Shown here in pieces: positions 14,072-24,000 of a DNA stretch of 64,000 nt. Source of the DNA: Oreocharis arfaki (Eukaryota; Chordata; Aves; Passeriformes; Paramythiidae); the NCBI GenBank assembly GCA_013398015.1, contig VZRR01008220.1, positions 1-64,000 on the forward strand, in the 5' to 3' direction. The notes below the pieces were generated by a model, which worked only from the letters and a program-made list of their open reading frames with translations, was not told where the DNA came from and made no database searches. Position numbers and translations under genes: made by a program. Numbering within the stretch: position 1 is the first letter of the stretch; the number at the start of each line of letters is the position of its first letter.

Positions 14072-14088
14072 CGCCACGCGGGGGAACT
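14072..14088 (+). promoter_or_regulatory. CTCF-like motif (weak)
   Basis: CGCCACGCGGGGGAACT resembles the CTCF core (CCAC/CCGC followed by a G-run), but lacks the ideal GGCAG/GGCGC ending. It lies between MGA and the putative next gene, where an insulator would be plausible. The match is partial and could be chance in G+C-rich DNA. Confidence 0.2.
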
Positions 14089-15777
14089 ACAGGGAGCCCT
14101 GCGCTTGCCAGGGACGGGAAAGGAAGTCAAAGGCAGCAGGAAAGCCTGTCTCCTCCTCCTCCTCGGAGCTGGTCTCAGCAGGCTGGCAGAGAGACTGTGC
14201 CCTGCTCTTGCAGCACAGCAGCCCTCCCGCTCACACCCACGTAGCTGTGGCTGCCCATCGATACACCCCCATCACATCCACATCTTACACAGGCAGCGAT
14301 CCTGCTCCGCCCAGCAGCTACTCCCATGCTGAGAGCTGAGTGAGGGATGCAGAGACAGCTGGGTGAAACGCTGCCTTCGGATTCAAGGTCCTCCACTTTA
14401 AGTTCCAGCTTAAATCTGCTTTTCACTAGAGAGCCAGGTGCAACAGCTGCAACCTCGAGGAACCACAGTCCTGGATGCTGACAGTCCTACAAAAAAACAG
14501 GGAACCCTCACAAGAGCAAGATGAACCCGGTAAGTGACCGCCACTAAAGCAAGGAGAGGTCTTTGTGCTTTGTGTCACAGGAACTCTGCTGGCAGCAAGG
14601 GGCTGCTGGAGAGCAGCCCCACCAAAAAAGGCGACAGCAGGGACATTCCCGAACCCACCGACACAGGCCCGACAGCCCAGGCTGCTGGGCTGGATGCATA
14701 ACAGGATCACAGACACAACCAGAGGTCCCGAAGGCCTCACTGGCATCAGGATATGCTCATGCTGACCAGACTGTGGGAGGTCGCCTGGCTGGAAGCCTGG
14801 GGCAAAGGGCTTTCCAGCTGCTTCAAACACTGCACGGGAGGTTTGTCCTGGCAGCCTGCGAGGCCCGGGTGGCTGGTCAGGAGGACACATCGAGGCTTTC
14901 CTCGTCATAAGAAAAGACTCAGACAAGTGGAGACTAAATCCTTCGAGGAGTACAATTCTCTTGGCAGAATGAAAAGCCCTCGCCTGTCATATACCCCCAG
15001 CTCCCAAGAGACACAAAATGGACAACTAAACTGCAAGCTGAGGCAACACAGCATCCAAATTAACAGGGACAGCCAAGTACACTGTAGTGTAATGATGCCT
15101 TCTTGGTCTGTAGCAGCAGTTAAAAGGGCAAAAAGATGAGGCACTGAGCTTAAGTGACAACAAAAGGCATCACAATTCCTCCACTACCATCACCCCAAAT
15201 GACAGTTATTAATTCAGATTCCATTCATTGCCAATCATGCACAAACTAGTCCTGCACATTTTTGGATTGCATTTATAGACTCAAATCTGGCTTTAGCATC
15301 AGTTATTCCACAGGCTCCCTGGAACTCTTCATTGTCAACAGTTTATTTGTACCACCATCTGCATCTCCAAGAACACAATGATATGCTGGAAAACACAGAT
15401 CCCCAGCACAGATTGTTGGCCTCTATTGGGAAGTTCTTTCCAGTGCAAGCTTGACTGGATATACTTTATGCTTCTATTTCTTTCTATTCAAAGAAGTAAC
15501 TTTAGCCTTTAAAATAACGAGTAACAGGATGAGGCCTTGCTGAAGGGTTTTATGAGAAATTTTAAAAAAATATGTTGATTGTGTCAACCATTTTTATTTA
15601 TTCTTTCCTGTGAGGTCTGAGGTTCCTCTTTAAATAAAAATAAACTCTGTGGCATCTCTTCTCCAGTCAATTACTTACCCTCATGTGCAGTGTTTCTCTT
15701 CATTGCATTTTCTTCTATTTTCTCTTCTCAGGTCTCTAAGACTAACTTGTCATTTGTAGACATTTACTACATAACAA

Positions 15778-15912
15778 AGAAAAACCTACATAACACCCAA
15801 AAACCTCCAGAAACAAAAACCAAAACAAACAAACAAACAAACAAAAACCAAACAAAAAACCCAATAACAACAAAAGAAAGACCCCACAAAAAACAAACCA
15901 ACAACAAACCCC
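15778..15912 (+). repeat. A-rich (AAAC)n simple repeat
   Basis: A low-complexity tract of A with interspersed C, including a clear run of AAAC units around 15822-15846 flanked by CAAAA/ACCAAAA variants. It is coding-incompetent despite open frames of Asn, Lys, Gln and Thr on the plus strand and Phe/Leu/Cys on the minus strand. Confidence 0.85.
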
Positions 15913-16554
15913 AAATGAAGCCCCACACACTTGCAAGCGTGTTATCTTCCATTTTCTGCGTGTGGAAGCAATAGACAGCTACTCATTACAGGCATTTTAT
16001 CCATTTCTTAAAAAGCCTCCCTCCTCCGACACTTCACTTGAAGACAGACCTGCAAACCTGTTCCCATTAGGACAGCCCTCGTGTTCAGCTTCTCTAAAGG
16101 AAATGGATACAAAGGATAAACCCAGGCTTGGGGTTGGGCTAAGGAATCTGGAGAATGCTTTTCTGTGGGCTTAATCTCTCAGCTCTCGGGGTTTTTTTCT
16201 CTTCGTGCCATGATCGAATGTCAGCCCCCTGGGCTTCCTGCTCAGGATGCATCTCATCGGAAATAAAGTCCCTTTGGTGCCTTTTCTGCACTCAGCAAGT
16301 CAAAATCCTCTCTTACAAGCGATGACATTTCCTGCATACTGCTAAGAGTACAGGGAGAAATCTCTGAGCTGTCTGATCACTTGAACCAAAACACAGATTT
16401 TTGCACTGCCCAAACTTCTGCCCCTGAGCATTCGTGTGTCACTTGCTCAGGTTCAATGCCACATGTCACCAACAGCACACCACCACGTCATTTCTGCTGC
16501 CTCTCTCTCCCTGGAACAAACTTTCAAAGCCAGTTTCTAGTTGACCTCGATTGG

Positions 16555-16560
16555 TTTATT
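16555..16560 (-). terminator. MGA: Distal polyadenylation signal AATAAA
   Basis: Third canonical AATAAA on the minus strand, about 3.2 kb after the stop. An ATTAAA variant lies a little upstream at 16664-16669. Below this point base composition becomes more mixed, so this is my best guess for the end of the longest transcript. Confidence 0.35.
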
Positions 16561-16728
16561 TTAGTTTTACACTTTCTCCCTCACATACAGGTAAGAGTCT
16601 TGTACTGTTAGATTTCTACAAAAATATCAATTTTTCAAAAGCAAAAAAGAGGGAAAGATATATTTTAATGTATAAAAGGAAAAAAGCTAAATCTGACATT
16701 TCATTATATTCTTAAAAACATTCCAGTC

Positions 16729-16736
16729 TATTTACA
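16729..16736 (-). promoter_or_regulatory. Pumilio response element TGTAAATA
   Basis: Exact TGTAAATA octamer in transcript sense within the probable extended MGA 3' UTR. PUM1/PUM2 bind this octamer and destabilise mRNAs. Relevant only if the long 3' UTR is made. Confidence 0.4.
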
Positions 16737-17262
16737 GATGTGTAAAAAAACAAAGAAAATCTCCAGGTCTCTTGGTCTAGCGAGAGTGTGCGCCTTGCAG
16801 GGGTTTCCTTGGTTCTCCTGTTTCCAAAATCTTCTCATTAGGTGACATATTCTATGATTATTGCCTCAAATGACAGCATACATAATTTTTTTAATGTTTG
16901 GGAGCTTAAGGGAAGAACAAAGAGTCAGCATTTAAATTCATAGCAAAATATCGTGCTGCAGACACAAGACAGTGAAACGAGCAAAACCCAAGAGCATTTC
17001 AAACATGCTTCGTTGGCTGGTAGAACCCATCAAAGATCCTTTTTGGAACCGCACCAAATGCCACCTTTTACAGCCAGACTGGGGGGCTGTTCTCAGTTAA
17101 TTTACTAGTAACATTTAGGGACCAAAAGGTTTTGCTGTCCTCTTCATACAGTATATTTTTACTGCAGTAAATTTTTTTTACTGCCCGGTGCCCAACAGTA
17201 AATTCACATCCAGAAATTTTACACTACCAGAAAATGAACAGAACATCCTCAAAAGTACAGCA

Positions 17263-17268
17263 TTTATT
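17263..17268 (-). terminator. MGA: Intermediate polyadenylation signal AATAAA
   Basis: A second canonical AATAAA on the minus strand, about 2.5 kb after the stop codon. Use is unproven. Confidence 0.3.
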
Positions 17269-18327
17269 TTAGATCATGTGTGATTGGTTACCACGTTATA
17301 GCCTTCTCTAACCCACAGAGAGCACACAATTCTGTGGGCTAATTAAAATTGGCTGTTAGGAACCATAAAAGAGTGAGGTGCAGAAATCAGGGACAGTGAT
17401 TAGGAATTTAAAAGTAATCACAGCACAAGTCTTGTTGCTGTTTCTCACACAGGAGGAATGAAACCTACTGCCAAAACAAACTGTCACAATTTAAAAAAAA
17501 AAAGGAACTTCAGCTTATTGGAAATCCTCAGAACCAGATTCCCAGGTAAATACATTTAAGTCTGACGTAGTGCTAGTAAAATAATTTAGTTACTCCAGAT
17601 TTCTACTAGTTTAAAAGACGGTTAAAATTCCTCAATAAGCAAAGTATGTCTGAGTACTTACTGGGATTGTAAATCCCCTTTCCTGAGGCAGTCAGTGACG
17701 ACTGTAACACCCTGCAGGACTCTCATAATGACCTAAACTCTCTTTTCCAAATCACTAATGCAAGACTTGCATGAAATATTAGAATAGTAAATATGCAAAA
17801 GGCAATAGAGAGTTGTGTGTAACTACTTTAAAACAGGCTGTTTAGAACGGCCAGGTGAATTTTTTTTTTTACATAGTCTCTGGAGTATCTTTACACACAC
17901 TGAGCTTGAAGGGCTTCTCTCCTCTGTGGCATAATATAAATAATAAAAAGATGAGGAAACAGCCAAGGTACATATATTCCCTGATGGATCTAACCTAGAC
18001 ATGGATCCAGAAGATGCAGCATACTGAACAGGGTGCATGGTTGTACAAACACTGCTCCCTAACTGTGGGAGAACATCACTCACAACACCTGCACAACCTC
18101 AGTGCTGGAAGGATGAAAGTCCTGGATTACTGCATCACCAAAGATGGGGAATTTGGAGGGCAGGGGGTGATCCCAGCTGCTGTTGCTGGAACATTTAAGA
18201 CATGGAATTACATTCCTAAACATAAAACAGAATGCACCACCAAACTCTGTATCATTTTCTGTTTTCATGGCAACATCTTTTACCTTTTAGGAGCAGTTAA
18301 GAAGCCCCCCAAGCGCACCGTAACTTA

Positions 18328-18335
18328 TATTTACA
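18328..18335 (-). promoter_or_regulatory. Pumilio response element TGTAAATA
   Basis: Exact TGTAAATA octamer in transcript sense, 1.4 kb after the stop codon, between the proximal and intermediate polyadenylation signals. Confidence 0.4.
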
Positions 18336-18705
18336 AACTTGATAGGAAAAGATTGTGTATACACTCATTAACAAATCATCTCTCTGAGGCTGAAAACTTC
18401 GTTTGTCAAGAAAACTATGAAAACAGAAATTGTGTACAAAAATATAAATATCTTTACAGTCTGCAGGCCCCTCACATCCAACAGCTGAATAGTGAAGAGC
18501 ATCCACAGGTTATTGAGTAAGCAGTGGCAGAGAAGAATAAAAAATACATCTTGTGATTCAATACTGCCCTATTTCCCTGGTAATGAGCATTTTTGTTGAC
18601 TTTTTTGCTATACACAGCTTGTGCAAATGCAGTGAGAAACCTCTGAGTACCTTTCCTGAATTTATAAAGAAATGAAAGGTTTGGAAAGCTATATACATAT
18701 TTTCA

Positions 18706-18713
18706 TATTTACA
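18706..18713 (-). promoter_or_regulatory. Pumilio response element TGTAAATA
   Basis: Exact TGTAAATA octamer in transcript sense, about 1 kb after the stop codon and just beyond the proximal polyadenylation signal, so it would be excluded from the short 3' UTR form. Confidence 0.4.
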
Positions 18714-19095
18714 TTCATATGTACACCTCGCTCACTTATGCCAGGCTGCAAGACTCCTGAAAGCATTCTGTGTTTTCACAAAGCAATACTTGGTATTAAC
18801 ATTCCCAGCCACCACATACATCTTGAAGAATGACAGAAGGAAAGAAAATACGACCTGGGAAAACACTCCAGCTACTTCAGCAATATAATTAAACAAATAG
18901 CAATAGGGTGCTCACATTTTCTTTCAACGTTCTGCAATTTTTCCTTACAGACGTCCTAAGCATCAAAGGGGGAAGTATTTGTGTGGGGGCAGGAGGTGAA
19001 AGTGAGGACAGTATTATTAAAGTTAACACACTGTCCTACTTCCAATTACATTAGGAAATATATTTTTCTTCCCCAAGCAGTGAGAGTTATAAATG

Positions 19096-19101
19096 TTTAT
19101 T
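19096..19101 (-). terminator. MGA: Proximal polyadenylation signal AATAAA
   Basis: A canonical AATAAA on the minus strand, about 635 bases after the MGA stop codon. It is the first one downstream of the stop and would define a short 3' UTR. Confidence 0.5.
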
Positions 19102-19736
19102 AAAATTTTCTGTGCATAAGCTCTTACAAAGTCTCTGCTAGAGAACTATCTAGCGCCAAAGAGAAAGCCTTTTCACTTCAGCCCTCTGCAGCCTCAGATT
19201 TCCCTTCTGCTGCTCTAGGATCAACTTTGAGAGTAACCTGATTAATTTCTGCACATTTATCATGTTCCGCAAATATTAAAACAAGCAAATGTGAACAATG
19301 CCATTTCTGCATAGATAATTTGCCTGGTACAGAAATAAATAATCTGTATTTTTTCCCCAACATGACAGCTGCCTCCCTACTGGGGAGAGAAAAAAACCTC
19401 TTTCAACAGCGTCAGTTCCTCAGTCCCTTGACAAATTATTTCTGTGAAGAACCCAATTCTGGAAGGATACCATCTGCCCAGCAATGGTTATAGATCATCT
19501 TTTTTGTCTCGAGAAGGGGAAGGAGAACACCCAGAATACAACAGCGAGGTAAAAATACATCAACATGCTTGAAGTTTCACAACACTTATTTGTCAGTTTG
19601 GGGCCTGCCCCTCAGATGAACACAGTGCTGATGCCATACAGAAAACAAGTGTTGCAGACAATGGAGGCTGCTGAACAATGACACTGGCTCACATTGCTCT
19701 AAATCTCTGTTCCAGTCTGATAAAAAATACCTGCAC

Positions 19737-21037
19737 TTATTTGCCTGCTGAATTTGAAGGCAAGGTCCCAGTAGTATTCAACTTTGCAACCACAGGTGCT
19801 AATGTGGGCATCACTTTGTTATCTTGTCCTTCTTGAAGAGTTGCAGGTAGTGAATTTTTTACCCCACTAGGTGCCAGTTTTGCAACTACAGGTGCCAGTA
19901 AGGGCATCACTTTATTACTCTGCCCTTCTGAGTCCACTGGAAGACTTGCCACTTTTAAACCGAGTGGTGCCAGCTTGGGCATGGGCCTCCACGACGCGTC
20001 AGCATTGCTGGCTTCGGGATTAGTCTTCATCTGCAAAACTGGTGGAGTCACATTAGCGGCATCTGACAAGGCTGTTACTGTTTTGCCATTCCCAGCACTG
20101 GTTACGGACAGATTGGAAAGTGGATTCTTCACTTCAGTGCCTATCACTATCTTTAAGACATCTGCCTCAGATGAAGGCTCCCCGGAGTTCTTGTCCCCAT
20201 CACTGAGGTCATCATCTTCCAGGTGCAGCAGGAGAGGGCTTAAAGAGCCACCACCTTCTGGAACTTCAGAAAGGTCCTTAAAACTGCCTCCCAAATGGCC
20301 AAACTGGAAGGAAGATCCATCTGCAGCAGAGAGATCACTGGCTGTTCCCCGACGAGCTTCTGCACCTTTACGAGAGAAATCTGAGCTGAGGGCGCTGGGC
20401 AGCTCTGTCATGGATGAAGCATCATCATTCAGCTGCTGGTTGAGGAAGGCGATTTCATTGAGCAGCGAAGTGAGGGTTTCATCTGTGTCATCGCTCTCCT
20501 CAATGCTGCTCAGTATCTCACTTGTATCCAGGTCTGCTTCCTCCATTGCCGATGCTACTTTCCTCAATTCCATTTCTATCCTGGAATCTTTGATCTGCAG
20601 CTTGCGGAATGACAATTCTTTGCATTTTAATCTTTCCCCTCCAGAATCACCATCTTTCCTCCTGGCTTGGCTTCCTACAAACTCACCAATGCAGAGCTTT
20701 TTACTGAAGGACTCTGAAGGTTCCTTTGTACACGGTACGTTCCAGAGTTGTGGAAGGCCATCTTTATTTTCAAAGAACACTTTCGTTGGACCTGAGGTAT
20801 TTCTTCCCTCTGTGCCACTGTCTCCCAGACATGGTTTGGCTTTTTCTTCTGAAAGGACACTGTCACTCTTTGTAGTTTCGAGGGGTGCTACAGCCAAGGA
20901 TTGCTCAGAAGCTGGAGTACCTGCAGCTGCTGTTACATTAGAATTTTTGCTTCGGTTCGGGTTTAGATTCATGCTTGCTTCAGCAGCCAGTGATGTCACA
21001 TTAACAATCTTTGGCATCATGAATGAATCTTCGCTTT
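19737..21037 (-). CDS. MGA: MGA exon X: last coding exon and C-terminus
   Basis: Residues 2630-3062 and stop, 1301 bases, entered in phase 1. It starts SEDSFMMPKIVNVTSLAAEA and contains IEMELRKVASAMEEADLDTS and ETLTSLLNEIAFLNQQL (conserved, helix-rich), then LSPLLLHLEDDDLSDGDK, and a C-terminal tail of three related units: RPMPKLAPLGLKV, NKVMPLLAPVVAKL and NKVMPTLAPVVAKL, ending SNSAGK before TAA at 19737-19739. The acceptor is TTTTGCAG|AAAGC. The tail and the ending match vertebrate MGA. Confidence 0.97.
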
Positions 21038-24000
21038 CTGCAAAACCACACAAAGCAGCATCCATCAGGATATGTGTTAACTGCAAGGCAATTCCTAGCT
21101 AAGTATAATTTGCTCACTTTCAGGTCTTCCTCAAGTAAATTGCAATTTAAACTGCTTACGCAGCTCTTGTCAAGTGAAGCTTTAACACACCAATAGTTTA
21201 ATTTTCAACTTGTGGAACAAGAGCAAGCTCCAGTGCAACTACCTGCAATGCTTACAGTTCTGATGGTGATGCACAAGGCAAACAAATGAAGATTTTCCCT
21301 CTTATTGTTTTTTCATGCCTTCTTTTTATGATTGCATCCTGCAGTACTGGTTTTGCGCACTACAGAGGCATTCCAGGGACTAAATGATTACTTATTTTCT
21401 GCCTCCAAGCCGTCGCCTGTAAATAGCACTTAGATTTTTCCCAGCCCCAAATCTGAAGTGAACTTTCCTTTTTCATTACGACTAAATGACTACAAGGAAG
21501 CAGAAAGTGAGTGGCTTGCTTTTAGCCCAACAGATGGTGAGCAGAACCCTGCCGGCAGGAACCACCTCATACCTAGATCCAGTGTACAGCACGGGGTCCT
21601 GAAAAACAGCCCTCCCACGGGCAGCAGAGCTGGCAGGGTATGGGATGGGGGTTGTGCCACAGTGAGAGCCTGGATGTTACAGGCAAAGATTTTCAGCAGC
21701 CTCACCACCACTCTGCACTGAAGCTTCCCCAGTAGGATGCATCACACCACAGACACATCCTAGTATCCACTTATTCTGACTTTCCTGAGGGCAAGGAGGC
21801 TCAGTGGGATGAAGGAAAGTTAAAAAGCTCTAATCCTTAATCTCCTAGAGGCCCCTCTAAACTGTTCAAAACATTTAATAGTGATTTTCTTTGAACAGCC
21901 AAATAATAACACCTACCACTACTTCCTAGTGAGAAAACAATTTACCTTCAGTTTCGCAAGGATAATGTTCCCTGCATGCAAGCACAAAGATTCATGAAAA
22001 ACAAAGAGCTTACCTGAACTGGGTGCTGTAGCTGATACCACTGTTGAGGGCTCTGGATTTCCAGCAACAGTTGATAGTGTAATAGGAATGGTAGAGTTAG
22101 TAAGGATTCCTTTGACTTGAACAGGAACTGTTGATCCTGGCAGCTGAATCATCACAGAAGTAATACCTTATCCAAGAAAACCAAAGAGGGGATGAAGCGG
22201 AAACCAAAGTCTTTCAGATACTCAGATACAGTGTTTCCAGATACTTCAGATACTCCTGGAACACAGGAGCTGTGCGCTTCAAGGCAAGACTTTACATGAT
22301 AATAACATCTTAAAGTAGTAGAAACAGAAATGCAGACTGGTTGTGTGATTAGGAATTACTCCCTATGCTTCCCTAATTTCTGAATATCAAAAATTTAACA
22401 CATTTTACTTAACCTGTTGATAAACTGATAGTTTGAGTTAAAGACATCAAATCCCTCTTATCAGAGCCAAGTTCTACCTCAGTCAAGTTGTAAAAAAATC
22501 GGAAATATTAAAGCAAAAATTTAATAACATGTTCCTTCATAAACTGCTCTGCACATCTATGAACAGCATTACAGTGATTTTCTTTAACATCATCTCACAT
22601 GATCCTACCTGGCTGTGTTGTCATGGTAGTACCGACCCCTCGAGGCTTTAATTCAGCCTGCAAGAGCGTAGAAGGAACAGCTGCCACCTGCCCTGGGACC
22701 AGAGGACTCTTCAGCGTAAGCACCTGCCCCTGTGGAGTCATCACGACACTTGCAGCAGTGAGCGTGAGAGAGGCTGAGGAGTCCTCTGCAAGAAAAGAAG
22801 TGTGTAAAACACTCATTTATCCCAGCACAGCCCCCCGATGGCAAACAGCACCCTGAGATCCAGCATTAGGTACAGCTCTGGAAGCAGTCATTTTTTGTTC
22901 CTTCCTACATTTATGATGTGAAGGTCTCCACAAATGTTGAACACTTCTCTACAAGTTCTCAGCTACAAAAAAACTTGCCAGTGTCTGACAACTCTGTCAT
23001 TTAATTTAATTGAAGAGCAAGCTTTTGGAGGGAGGTTTTAAAAACTGAGTCTGTTCTAGCAACGCCATCCAGCATTCTGGGGGTTGAACTTCAGGTTTTG
23101 AATTAGCAGAGAAAGAACCACCTTTGACTCTCAAAAATTACTGCTGGATTGCAGTGAAACTCCCTTGGAGCACAGGACAGCTTAGTAAGAATTTACTTCC
23201 CATCATTCTGAAACTCTGAAGCCATGTCCACCTGAAGACCTTAGCTGTGCTGGTCTCATCCTTAACTGAAAGCAAGTAGTTTCCACACCTATCATATGGA
23301 CATTTCCCAGTCCTATGCACAATTCTGTTTCAGGAGTGAGGCTGCCAGCTGGCATTTGTCCCTCCCACAGGGTGCTGCTTCAATGGCTGTCTCCCCTTGA
23401 TGCAGAACATGCCCCACTTTTAGCCCACCTGTGGCCCGGACTCCTCTCCTGGCAAGGATCAATGGCTTGCCCCTTCTGTTTGTCATCGTTATCGGGGTTG
23501 GCTCCCTGGGGGGAGCAGAGGATCCTTGCTGGGTGCCAGCAGTTGAGGGTGCAGCAGGTTTCTGCGGCTCAGGTTCTTTCTTCTTTTTTTGTGCATCTAT
23601 TGCTTTTTGTTTAGCATAAATATACTCCAGCTTCTTCAGGACAACCTCCTCTGTCTTTCCTATAGAAAAATTATCAGACAGTCAGCATACTTTCAAACTC
23701 TCTGTACAAAACTAAAATGCTGAAGGCAGAACCAATAATCTGTTAAGCTGACATTATTCAATTACTATAAAACAGAAAACCATCATCCCCACCAAGTAAA
23801 TAGCATACTTAGTATCAGAGGGAAGCAACTACCTATTTATTCCATTTTTTTTTCTTTCAGGAACATCCATACATTTTAGAATTTATCTGCCACTTTAATA
23901 AGCAGAAATCATCCTGCACAAGCACAGGCTCTTGCTGAACAAGTACTAGTTGAAAACACCCATAGCTCTGAAAAAATCCTCCCACCTCTCCTAATGATAA

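Larger units (their letters stand above)
10211..16540. other. Intergenic DNA, no gene recognised
   Basis: No exon chain or RNA gene found. The 12300-14900 part is G+C-rich and therefore carries many chance open frames on both strands, but none shows a recognisable family, consistent splice sites or a conserved start. It includes a tandem duplication at 12751-12805, a CTCF-like motif at 14072-14088 and an A-rich (AAAC)n tract at 15778-15912. Confidence 0.55.
16540..19736 (-). other. MGA: MGA 3' UTR (minimal to about 19070, probably extended to about 16540)
   Basis: The region directly downstream of the MGA stop codon has no coding frame, no recognisable repeat family and an AT-rich, UTR-like composition. 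Canonical AATAAA signals on the minus strand sit at 19096-19101, 17263-17268 and 16555-16560, and an ATTAAA at 16664-16669, so several 3' ends are possible. The shortest would give about 650 bases of UTR, the longest about 3.2 kb. Three TGTAAATA Pumilio-type elements lie at 16729-16736, 18328-18335 and 18706-18713, all beyond the first signal, which is mild support for a used long form. The actual cleavage sites are inferred. Confidence 0.5.

Noticed and set aside
12372..14926. Many overlapping open frames on both strands, up to 166 codons, in G+C-rich intergenic DNA.
   Set aside because: No recognisable domains, no consistent exon structure and low-complexity composition; G+C richness lowers stop codon frequency.
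15690..15974. Open frames rich in Asn/Lys/Thr/Gln (plus) and Phe/Leu/Cys (minus).
   Set aside because: They translate a simple (AAAC)n repeat.
18014..18520. A 168-codon plus-strand open frame in the MGA 3' UTR region.
   Set aside because: No family resemblance and no splice context; it is antisense to the probable 3' UTR.
19975..21102. A 375-codon open frame on the plus strand opposite MGA exon X.
   Set aside because: It is the antisense shadow of a conserved, splice-supported coding exon; its composition (Ser/Leu-rich) mirrors the Glu/Asp/Lys-rich sense frame, and it has no family resemblance.
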